A stretch of DNA of 64,000 bases from Bog-756 sp963806455 (GTDB lineage Bacteria > Actinomycetota > Acidimicrobiia > Acidimicrobiales > RAAP-2). Position 1 is the first letter of the stretch; each line of letters opens with the position of its first letter. The DNA lies in the NCBI GenBank assembly GCA_963806455.1, contig CAWDXZ010000003.1, forward strand, positions 1 to 64,000, in the 5' to 3' direction. The translations under genes and the position numbers were made by a program. Of the stretch, positions 54,191 to 61,212 are shown piece after piece. The notes under the pieces were generated by a model that was given only the letters and a program-made list of their open reading frames with translations, had not been told where the DNA came from and did no database searches.

Positions 54191-54835
54191 TCACGCAGAC
54201 CTCCCGGCAAAGCACTGGTTCAGGAATTCGGTGAGGCGTGACGTGTCTGTGACGATGGATGCTCCTCGGCCGGGGTTCTCCGTGATGTCGAGCGATGGGC
54301 AGAAGATATTGCTCTCACCGCAGAAGAAATGCGGGGACCCGAGCACGCCGCGCTGCTGCCCCTCATGCCAGTCCGCTATGACGGCGGCGTGGTCGGACTC
54401 ATCGGGTCCGACCACCCCAAGGTCGCCAGCGACCCGCCCCAGCACGGCCGGATCGGAGATGTCCCGGCCCTCCTCGAAGAGGGCGTCCCGGAGGGCGAAG
54501 CTCGCCCGCTCACCGACCTCGAACTCGGTCCGATAGGCCCGGTTGACCAGGGCGAGAGCGGGAAGCGTGGAGCCGGGGAACCTATGGACATCGAGGTTCC
54601 TGAACAGACTCGGGGCAACTTCTCTCTGCAGGTCGCGCACATGCTGCAGCGTGACGTCCGGGTCGGCTGGCGCTCCATTGACGAGCTCGAGTGGCCAGGC
54701 TCGGACCCGGATCCCGACGTCGGACCTCCCGGTTCGGACCCGCAGGTCCTCGAATCCTCGTAACCCGACGTGCGTGAAGGGACACCAGATGTCGGCAAAG
54801 ACCTCCACGACCGCACCTGTGGTTCCTCTCACCAT
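54191..54835 (-). CDS. DsbA-fold thiol oxidoreductase / HCCA isomerase-like protein
   Basis: 214 residues. The N-terminal strand and active site are AVVEVFADIWCPFTHVGLRG: one cysteine in a WCPF context where DsbA has CPxC, so a dithiol disulfide exchange is not expected; FrnE and 2-hydroxychromene-2-carboxylate isomerase relatives look like this. A helical insert and the cis-Pro region QQRGVLGSPHFFCGE follow. No signal peptide, so cytoplasmic. It is the third gene of the leftward operon mmpL, csoR-like, dsbA-like (41-bp gap), suggesting a thiol- or persulfide-related task. Confidence 0.78.
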   Translation of the reverse strand: MVRGTTGAVVEVFADIWCPFTHVGLRGFEDLRVRTGRSDVGIRVRAWPLELVNGAPADPDVTLQHVRDLQREVAPSLFRNLDVHRFPGSTLPALALVNRAYRTEFEVGERASFALRDALFEEGRDISDPAVLGRVAGDLGVVGPDESDHAAVIADWHEGQQRGVLGSPHFFCGESNIFCPSLDITENPGRGASIVTDTSRLTEFLNQCFAGRSA

Positions 54836-54876
54836 GTGTCCTCCTTCGCCGGTATGCCGGGCTTATGTTCGCCGTC

Positions 54877-55146
54877 TCACGCCAATTTGGTGAACAGTCG
54901 CTGGACCTCATCGAGGGGATACCCGGATTCGGCCGCCTCGTCGGGGTGCTCGAGGCAATAGGTCAGCCCGCTGGCGATCAACCGGAAGCCGACCTGCTCG
55001 AGCGCATTGATCGCCGCGCTCAATTGAGTGACAACGTCGCGGCACTCGCGTCCCTCGGCCAACATGGACTCGACTGCTTGCACCTGGCCCCCGGCGCGGC
55101 GCAACCGCTTGCGGAGGTCCTCGACTACTTCATCGGGCAGTTGCAC
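54877..55146 (-). CDS. CsoR/CstR-family repressor, probably a persulfide-sensing CstR type
   Basis: 89 residues from the GTG at 55146, with AAGGAG seven bases upstream. All-helical CsoR fold: LRKRLRRAGGQVQAVESMLA, then EGRECRDVVTQLSAAINALE and FRLIASGLTYCLEHPDE. Cys35 and Cys64 are spaced exactly as Cys36 and Cys65 of M. tuberculosis CsoR (28 residues between them). The copper ligand His61 is replaced by Gly60 here. Two conserved cysteines without the histidine is the pattern of CstR-like sensors that form di- or trisulfides with persulfide. It should repress from the palindromes at 57526-57580. Confidence 0.82.
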   Translation of the reverse strand: MQLPDEVVEDLRKRLRRAGGQVQAVESMLAEGRECRDVVTQLSAAINALEQVGFRLIASGLTYCLEHPDEAAESGYPLDEVQRLFTKLA

Positions 55147-55199
55147 AATGGTTCTCCTTCGTGATCGCGGGTGATCTCGTCCAGTTCTCGTCGTCAGGT

Positions 55200-57461
55200 T
55201 CAGTGTGAGAATTTCACCTTGGGCAGAACCCGGCCGAGCCACTTCGGTTGGTGCCAGCTGCGGTGACGCCCAAGCCGGAGCAGTACCGGGAGGAGCACCA
55301 GGCGCACCACCAGGGCGTCCAGTGCCACGGCGATGGCCAGGATCACTCCCATCTCCTTCGGGGCCAGCGGCCCGGACAGGGCAAACGTGAGGAAGACGGC
55401 GATCATGACGGCGGCGGCGGAGAGCACGACCCTCCCGGACGTTCGCATCGAGCCGATCATGGCGTGCTCGGGGTCCGGGTGTGTCTCGTACCGCTCCTTG
55501 GCGGCCGACAGCATGAACAGGGTGTAGTCCATGGCCACCCCGAAGACCATCGCCCCGAAGAAGAGCGGCGCCCAGGCGTCGACGAATCCCTGTGGCTGGA
55601 CACCGAGCGGGCCGGCCAGGAAGCCGTTCTGAAAGATGAGACGGCCAATACCGAAGGCTCCCGCCACCGAGAGAGCGGTGATCAGCACCCCCAGGGCGGC
55701 GATCAGTGGAGCCCCGAGTGCGATAAGGAGCAGAACGAACCCGAGGACGGCAAGGATGCCGAGGACGAGAGGCGTATGTGACGCCAGGGACTGCTGGAGC
55801 TCGTGGTTCTCAGCCGCTGCCCCGCCGATCATGGTCCCGGTGGGCAGCACCTGGCGGAGATGGTCGATCGTCGCTCCGGTCGTCGTGGTCGACGGCCCGG
55901 TGGTCGGGACCACCTGGTCGAGCGTCCACCCGGCGCTCGTCGGGCCAGGCACGACACCGGCCACTCCGGCCGAGTGGGCCAGCGTGGTGAGCACCTGTGC
56001 CTGCTCCCCCTCGGGCACCACCACCTGGAGAGTGCCGGGCGCACCGGGCCCGAATGCCCCAGTCACCTGGTAGTACCCGACCCGGGCGTTGGCACCGGCC
56101 GGCACGATGGTGATCGAGGGCATGTTGGTCCGCATGCCGATGATCGGCGCGGCGGCCAGGAGCAGCAGGACCAGGGCGGCCGCCCCGGCCGCGAAGGGGT
56201 GGCGCCACAGGAACCTCCCCCACGAGTGCAGCATCCGATCGAGGTGGCCGTCGCCCTCGGGGTGGACCTTGCGACGGAGCCGGATCTTGCCCTTGTTGAT
56301 GTTGGTCCCGAGCTTGCCCAGCACTGCCGGCAGCAAGGTCAATGTGGCGGCCAGCACGGCGACCACGGACAGCATGATCCCAAAGGCCATGGATCGGAAC
56401 GCCGGGCTCGGCACGAGGAGGATTGCGGCCAGGGAGGCGAGCACGGTGAGCGCGCTGAAGGCCACAGCCTTGCCGGCCGTGTCGACCGTCTCGGCAACCG
56501 AAGCCACGATGGCCTCCCGATCACCCGGCCGGGCTCCTCGTCGCTCGAGAGCGGAGCGGAACCGCATGACCAAGAAAAGAGCGTAGTCAATGCCCAGGGC
56601 GAGGGCGAACATCAGGGCGAAGTTCAGGGCCCATATCGACACCGGGGTGAACTTCGTGGAGATGACCAGTGCCCCGGCGGCAACAAGGAGGCCGGCCATG
56701 GTCAGGAGCAGCGGCAGCCCGGCGGCCACCAGGCTCCCGAAGGCAATGATCAGGATGATGATCGTCACTGGCCAGGACAGCATCTCCGAGCGGAGCATGG
56801 CCGAGCGGTTGGCGGTGTTGAAGTCGGCCCACAGCGCGCTGTCGCCGGTCAGAGTGACCGAGACAGTCGAGGTTGACAGTGCTCCAAGGGGCCTGGCCAG
56901 GGCGTCGGCGGCTTGCACCATCTTGTTGGAGTCGGCGGCGGAACCGGCGGTGATCACCGCCGTTCGGCCGTCGCCCGACAGGGAGACTCTGGCCTGAGGG
57001 GGAACCACGGTCGACACGCGTGGGTCGCTGCGGAGGAGCGTCTTTGCCTTAGCCATGATGGCCTGGGCCCGTGGGTCCGACGCGATCGGGCCGTGATGAT
57101 CGACCACGACCACCTGGAGGCCGGTGGCACCAAGACCAGAGAAGTCCTTTTCGATGATGGCGCGGGCGGCGACGGACTGACTGTTGGAAGCCTGCCATCC
57201 GGCGCCGGCGAGGGCGCTCTCGACGTGGACGGCGAAGAACCCGAAGACCAGGACCACCAGGAGCCAAGCGATGAGCACCCGGCGGAAGTGGGTGGCGGCC
57301 CAGGCGCCGAGTCGGGCAAACGGGCGGGGCGGCCTCACCTGGACCCCGTGTCCGTCTGTTTGACGGCCACCCCCCGGCTCGGTCGACGGGTCCAGATCCT
57401 CGGCGTCGGCCGTGTGTGTCGCCGAAGCTGAGTCGAGACCGGTTTGCAAGGCGGCTGTCAT
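55200..57461 (-). CDS. MmpL-family RND transporter
   Basis: 753 residues from the ATG at 57461 (AAGGGA upstream; the TTG at 57470 is less likely). A first helix near residue 55 is followed by a periplasmic domain and then helices with FALMFALALGIDYALFLVMR and AFSALTVLASLAAILLVPSP. The second half repeats this with APLFFGAMVFGVAMDYTLFM and LSAAAVMIAVFLTFALSGPL. GxDYxLF in both halves is the MmpL proton-relay signature. Members export lipids, siderophores or small hydrophobic compounds. Here it leads the operon that also encodes the CsoR/CstR repressor and lies opposite the sulfur genes, so a sulfur- or thiol-related substrate is possible but unproven. Confidence 0.9.
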   Translation of the reverse strand: MTAALQTGLDSASATHTADAEDLDPSTEPGGGRQTDGHGVQVRPPRPFARLGAWAATHFRRVLIAWLLVVLVFGFFAVHVESALAGAGWQASNSQSVAARAIIEKDFSGLGATGLQVVVVDHHGPIASDPRAQAIMAKAKTLLRSDPRVSTVVPPQARVSLSGDGRTAVITAGSAADSNKMVQAADALARPLGALSTSTVSVTLTGDSALWADFNTANRSAMLRSEMLSWPVTIIILIIAFGSLVAAGLPLLLTMAGLLVAAGALVISTKFTPVSIWALNFALMFALALGIDYALFLVMRFRSALERRGARPGDREAIVASVAETVDTAGKAVAFSALTVLASLAAILLVPSPAFRSMAFGIMLSVVAVLAATLTLLPAVLGKLGTNINKGKIRLRRKVHPEGDGHLDRMLHSWGRFLWRHPFAAGAAALVLLLLAAAPIIGMRTNMPSITIVPAGANARVGYYQVTGAFGPGAPGTLQVVVPEGEQAQVLTTLAHSAGVAGVVPGPTSAGWTLDQVVPTTGPSTTTTGATIDHLRQVLPTGTMIGGAAAENHELQQSLASHTPLVLGILAVLGFVLLLIALGAPLIAALGVLITALSVAGAFGIGRLIFQNGFLAGPLGVQPQGFVDAWAPLFFGAMVFGVAMDYTLFMLSAAKERYETHPDPEHAMIGSMRTSGRVVLSAAAVMIAVFLTFALSGPLAPKEMGVILAIAVALDALVVRLVLLPVLLRLGRHRSWHQPKWLGRVLPKVKFSH

Positions 57462-57525
57462 GTGGCGCAATCCCTTTTTGATCGGTCCAGTGTTCGCACC
57501 CGCCCCGGTTCCATCCGCATGTCCA

Positions 57526-57543
57526 GATACCTCGGTGGGTATC
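57526..57543. promoter_or_regulatory. Second CsoR/CstR-type operator half-match
   Basis: GATACC (57526-57531), six bases, GGTATC (57538-57543): an inverted repeat with the same ATACC/GGTAT core as the large palindrome eight bases to the right. It lies 65 bp upstream of the mmpL start, in position to block transcription leftward. Confidence 0.6.
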
Positions 57544-57550
57544 TGTACCT

Positions 57551-57580
57551 TACCATGATACCCCCGTGGGTATCATGGTA
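57551..57580. promoter_or_regulatory. Perfect 13-bp-arm palindrome, CsoR/CstR-type operator
   Basis: TACCATGATACCC (57551-57563), spacer CCGT, GGGTATCATGGTA (57568-57580). The arms are perfectly complementary. The core ATACCC-N4-GGGTAT is the CsoR/CstR operator pattern known from copper- and persulfide-responsive operons. It is placed between the divergent mmpL and SQR-like genes, with the matching repressor encoded in the left operon. Confidence 0.82.
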
Positions 57581-57728
57581 GGACGCTGGGCCCCGACGAG
57601 GGAGTCGATCGCCCCTTCGGCCCGAGCCGGTGTGCAGGCACTCGATCCCGCCCGAGCGGCACGGGACCCGTTCAAAGAGAGGCCGAAATGCCCTATTGGA
57701 ATCATGATGCTCGGCCCATGATGGCGTC

Positions 57729-58973
57729 ATGACTAAGCGAATCGTCATCCTCGGCGGGGGAACCGGGGGTACGCTCAGCGCCAATCGCCTGCGGCGCACC
57801 TTCTCCACCGAGGACGCCGAGATCGTCGTCGTGGACCAGAACGATGACCACGTCTACCAACCGGGTCTCCTCTTCGTGCCATTCGGTTTAGCCCACACGG
57901 ACGAGATCATCCGTCCGAGGCACCACCAACTGCACCCGGGTATTGCGTTCCGCCAGGTCCCAATCGACCGCGTCGACATCGATGCGGACCTTGTCCAACT
58001 GGGGGACGGCACCGAGGTCGGCTATGACGTCCTGGTCGTCGCCTCCGGATCCGTCTTGGTCAAAGAGGAGACCGAGGGCCTCACCGGGCCCGGGTGGATG
58101 GAAAAGGTCTTCACCTTCTACGACGTGGTGGGAGCGGCGGCATTGCACGACGCGCTCGAAGGGTTCGATGGCGGGCGCCTGGTGGTCAATGTGGTCGACA
58201 TGCCGATCAAGTGCCCGGTGGCGCCTCTCGAATTCTGCTTCCTGGCTGATTGGTACTTTCAGCAGTCCGGCCTTCGCGACCAGGTGGAGCTGGCCTATGT
58301 CACCCCACTCGACGGCGCCTTCACCAAGCCCGTGGCGTCGAAGAGGCTCGCCGGACTACTGGCCGAAAAGGGTGTCGAACTCGTTACCGAGTTCAACACC
58401 GGCGAGGTGGACGGCGCCGGCGGGCGACTCGTCTCCTACGACGGGCGCGAAGTCGGCTTCGACCTCGCCGTGGTCGTACCCCTGCACGGCGGTGCCGGCT
58501 ACGTGGCGAGATCCCCGGGCCTCGGGGACGAGTTGGGCTTCGTGCCGGTGGATGAGCACACGTTGCAGTCCAACGCCAAGCCGAACATCTTCGCCATCGG
58601 TGATGCCGCCGGCGTGCCGGCGTCCAAGGCCGGGTCGGTCACCCACTTCGAAGGGGAGGTCCTGGTCGAGAACATCCGACGCTTCCTTGCCGGCGAGGGC
58701 CTCGACGGTTGTTTCGACGGGCATACCAACTGCTTCATCGAGACCGGATTCGGCAAGGCGCTGCTCATCGACTTCAACTACGACACTGAACCAATGCCCG
58801 GGCACTTCCCCTCCTCGGTGGGCCTGCCCTTGCTGAAGGAGTCTCGTCTCAACCACTTGGGCAAGTTGATGTTCCAGCCGCTGTACTGGCACAGTCTGCT
58901 CCCCGGCCGCGACCTCCCCGGTGTCGGCTCAGCGATGCCGCTACGTGGCAAGGACATCCAGAACGTCTCGTGA
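57729..58973 (+). CDS. Sulfide:quinone oxidoreductase-like FAD protein
   Basis: 414 residues. The N-terminal dinucleotide fold is KRIVILGGGTGGTLSANRLR, with DDHVYQPGLLFVPFGLAHTD next, an SQR hallmark. DMPIKCPVAPLEFCFLADWY carries the active-site cysteine (KCPVAP). The second FAD motif is NIFAIGDAAGVPASKAGSVT, and HTNCFIETGFGKALLIDFNY holds another cysteine where SQRs have a sulfur-carrying one. The C-terminus FQPLYWHSLLPGRDLPGVGS is probably membrane-associated. It oxidises sulfide to persulfide/polysulfide and passes electrons to quinone. It is the first gene of the rightward operon behind the operator palindromes. Confidence 0.85.
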   Translation: MTKRIVILGGGTGGTLSANRLRRTFSTEDAEIVVVDQNDDHVYQPGLLFVPFGLAHTDEIIRPRHHQLHPGIAFRQVPIDRVDIDADLVQLGDGTEVGYDVLVVASGSVLVKEETEGLTGPGWMEKVFTFYDVVGAAALHDALEGFDGGRLVVNVVDMPIKCPVAPLEFCFLADWYFQQSGLRDQVELAYVTPLDGAFTKPVASKRLAGLLAEKGVELVTEFNTGEVDGAGGRLVSYDGREVGFDLAVVVPLHGGAGYVARSPGLGDELGFVPVDEHTLQSNAKPNIFAIGDAAGVPASKAGSVTHFEGEVLVENIRRFLAGEGLDGCFDGHTNCFIETGFGKALLIDFNYDTEPMPGHFPSSVGLPLLKESRLNHLGKLMFQPLYWHSLLPGRDLPGVGSAMPLRGKDIQNVS

Positions 58974-59025
58974 CCACCAGCTCTACCCATTGGACCGAGG
59001 AATACAAAGGAATAGGGAATCGATC

Positions 59026-59343
59026 ATGCCCACCGCCACCTACGCCGGCACGACCGTCGCTGTCAATGATGAAGGGTTCTTCGAAGATCCGGACAAGTGG
59101 ACCGAAGCGATGGCGCCTGAGATCGCCCGGGCCCAGGGCATCGATGTGCTCACCGAGCCCCACTGGCAGGTGATCAAGTTCATGCGGGCCGATTACGCCG
59201 AGAAGGGAACAGGGCCGACGGTCCGTGTCCTCGGCAAGACATCCGGCGTCTCGATCAAGGAGCTCTACCAACTCTTCCCGAAGGGTCCGGCCAAGGTGGC
59301 CGCCAAGATAGCCGGCATTCCGAAGCCACGCGGCTGCATCTAG
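59026..59343 (+). CDS. tusE: TusE/DsrC-like sulfur-relay protein
   Basis: 105 residues from the ATG at 59026. EGFFEDPDKWTEAMAPEIAR, then GIDVLTEPHWQVIKFMRADY, and the C-terminus LFPKGPAKVAAKIAGIPKPR followed by GCI. The penultimate cysteine is the sulfur-carrying CysA of DsrC/TusE. The second cysteine of true DsrC (11 residues earlier, ACKIAG) is Ala here, so it is of the single-cysteine TusE type. It carries sulfur as a persulfide between proteins in the cytoplasm. It lies 52 bp after the SQR-like gene and 37 bp before the DsrE2-like gene. Confidence 0.88.
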   Translation: MPTATYAGTTVAVNDEGFFEDPDKWTEAMAPEIARAQGIDVLTEPHWQVIKFMRADYAEKGTGPTVRVLGKTSGVSIKELYQLFPKGPAKVAAKIAGIPKPRGCI

Positions 59344-59380
59344 TTGCCCCAACGGCATTCGTCATACAGAGAGGTGCACC

Positions 59381-59848
59381 ATGGGTGACCCGATTGAAAA
59401 GGTATCGATCATCGTCTCGAAGGGGTCCCTCGAGGGCGTCTATCCAGCCCTGATCATGGCGAACGGGGCTCGCGCCGAGGGGATCGATGCCAATCTCTTC
59501 TTCACGTTCTTCGGCCTCGACGTCGTCCACCGGACGACGATCGACCACATCAAGGTGGCAACCGTCGGCAATCCCGGTCTGCACCTGGCCACCATCGCTG
59601 GGGGACTGCCGGGAGTGTCCTCAGTCATGACCCACTACCTCGAAAAGAAGATGGAGAAGCTCGACATTCCCCCTATTCCCGAGTTCGTCGAGATGATCGC
59701 CGACACCGGTGCGGGGATCTATGCGTGCAAGGCATCGACGGATCTCTTCGAGCTGACCAAAGACGACCTGATCGAACAAGTGATGGACATCATCACCGTC
59801 GGTGAGTTCTATACCATGGCCGCCGGTGGTGAGATCATATTCACGTAA
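59381..59848 (+). CDS. DsrE2/DsrE-like sulfurtransferase family protein
   Basis: 155 residues. VSIIVSKGSLEGVYPALIMA, then NGARAEGIDANLFFTFFGLD forms the first half of the DsrE/F fold. The long middle VATVGNPGLHLATIAGGLPG is typical of DsrE2 (peroxiredoxin-like DsrE/F/DrsH) proteins. The predicted sulfur-binding cysteine is in ADTGAGIYACKASTDLFELT. Two hydrophobic stretches may give membrane association. Together with the TusE-like protein it should shuttle the sulfane sulfur made by the SQR-like enzyme. Confidence 0.85.
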   Translation: MGDPIEKVSIIVSKGSLEGVYPALIMANGARAEGIDANLFFTFFGLDVVHRTTIDHIKVATVGNPGLHLATIAGGLPGVSSVMTHYLEKKMEKLDIPPIPEFVEMIADTGAGIYACKASTDLFELTKDDLIEQVMDIITVGEFYTMAAGGEIIFT

Positions 59849-59930
59849 GCCCGTGATGCGCTCTGCCGAGGGACGCGTCCAAGACCTATCACTGCCCTGA
59901 GGATCGGGCCGCGAGCACCGGAGGACGGCC

Positions 59931-61085
59931 ATGGCACTCTCTGACGGAGCAACCGTAGGAGCGACCCTCCGGTTGGGGGATGACCGAGTACCGATCATCG
60001 GTTCGGCCCGGGTGTATGTCTGCGGGATCACCCCTTATGACACGACCCACCTTGGTCACGCGGCCACGTTCGTCTGGACCGATCTGGCCGCTCGGGTTCT
60101 TCACCTGACCGGTGTCCATGTCGACGTGTGCCGTAACGTCACCGATGTCGACGACCATCTCTTGGCCGAGGCCAGGTCCCGAGGCGTCCCCTGGCGCTCC
60201 TTGGCGACGCAGCAGACGTATCGGTTCGAACAGGATGCGTCCGACCTCGGACTCCTACGACCGGCCTTCGAACCGAGGAGTCACAACTATGTCGACGACG
60301 TTATTGCTCTCGCCCTCAGTCTCGTCGCGCAAGGAGCCGCCTACGAACACAAGGGGTCTGTGCTCTTCCGCGGGGACCGGGTCTGCGAATCCGCGGGTCT
60401 TGATCGCAACGAAGCCACGAAGCTGCTTCACGAAGACATAGCCCACGACGAGGTCCGGACCGACCAGGCTGCCGAGAGTCCTCTTGACGTCGTCGTATGG
60501 CAACGCTCCTCCGGTGACGAGCCGGCGTGGCCAAGTCCCTGGGGAGAGGGACGGCCCGGTTGGCATGCGGAATCCGCGGCCATGGCACTCTCCACATTCG
60601 GACCGAGCGTCGACCTGCACGGAGGCGGAGCCGACCTCCGGTTCCCGCACCACGCCTACGAAGCTGCGCTGGCCGAAGCCTTCACCGGGGTGACACCGTT
60701 CGCCCGCTCATGGATGCACGTCGGCACGGTGATGATCCGGGAGCAGAAGATGGCCAAGTCCACAGGCAACCTGGTCCTGGTCCATGACCTCCTTCAACGC
60801 TGGCCGGCGGCGGCCATCCGATACCTCATCCTCTCGCGGCCGTGGAGGGCCAACTGGGAGTTTGACGAGGGGTCTCTCGAGGAGGCGACCCAACACCTCG
60901 ACGACATGTGGAAGAGCGCGCGGAGCCCCATCGAGAGCGACCGCGCCCGGCAGGCGGTGGTCGCAGCCCTGTTGGACGACCTCGACGTGCCGAACTGTCT
61001 CGCCATCGCAAGGGAAGCCGGCGGCCGAGTGCTCACCGAGGTGATCGAGCTGTTGGGTCTCCGCGACACCACCACCTGGTACTGA
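59931..61085 (+). CDS. Cysteinyl-tRNA synthetase/MshC-like ligase with altered zinc site
   Basis: 384 residues, the size of MshC and lacking the anticodon-binding domain of CysRS. The HIGH-type motif is VYVCGITPYDTTHLGHAATF; the KMSKS form is REQKMAKSTGNLVLVHDLLQ. VCRNVTDVDDHLL and WPSPWGEGRPGWHAESAAMA are also MshC/CysRS-like. Zinc ligands Cys31, His240 and Glu244 (FPHHAYE) are kept, but the usual fourth ligand, Cys in GWHxEC, is Ser215. It may make mycothiol's Cys-GlcN-Ins bond, activate cysteine or cysteine persulfide, or be a divergent paralogue. It lies 82 bp after the DsrE2-like gene, as the last gene of the rightward operon. Confidence 0.8.
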   Translation: MALSDGATVGATLRLGDDRVPIIGSARVYVCGITPYDTTHLGHAATFVWTDLAARVLHLTGVHVDVCRNVTDVDDHLLAEARSRGVPWRSLATQQTYRFEQDASDLGLLRPAFEPRSHNYVDDVIALALSLVAQGAAYEHKGSVLFRGDRVCESAGLDRNEATKLLHEDIAHDEVRTDQAAESPLDVVVWQRSSGDEPAWPSPWGEGRPGWHAESAAMALSTFGPSVDLHGGGADLRFPHHAYEAALAEAFTGVTPFARSWMHVGTVMIREQKMAKSTGNLVLVHDLLQRWPAAAIRYLILSRPWRANWEFDEGSLEEATQHLDDMWKSARSPIESDRARQAVVAALLDDLDVPNCLAIAREAGGRVLTEVIELLGLRDTTTWY

Positions 61086-61212
61086 TCGACACGCCGGCGG
61101 CGAGGGTGGGACCCCGGTAGCTGGTCGACATTGGGTTCCACTGCGAATAGGTCTTTCCCCGGCTGAGAGAACGGTCTTGCGGGATCACCCGGCTGGGATG
61201 CTGAAATTGGCC

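Noticed and set aside
55803..56876. A 357-codon plus-strand frame opposite mmpL
   Set aside because: Low-complexity polar translation; MmpL motifs on the minus strand are unambiguous.
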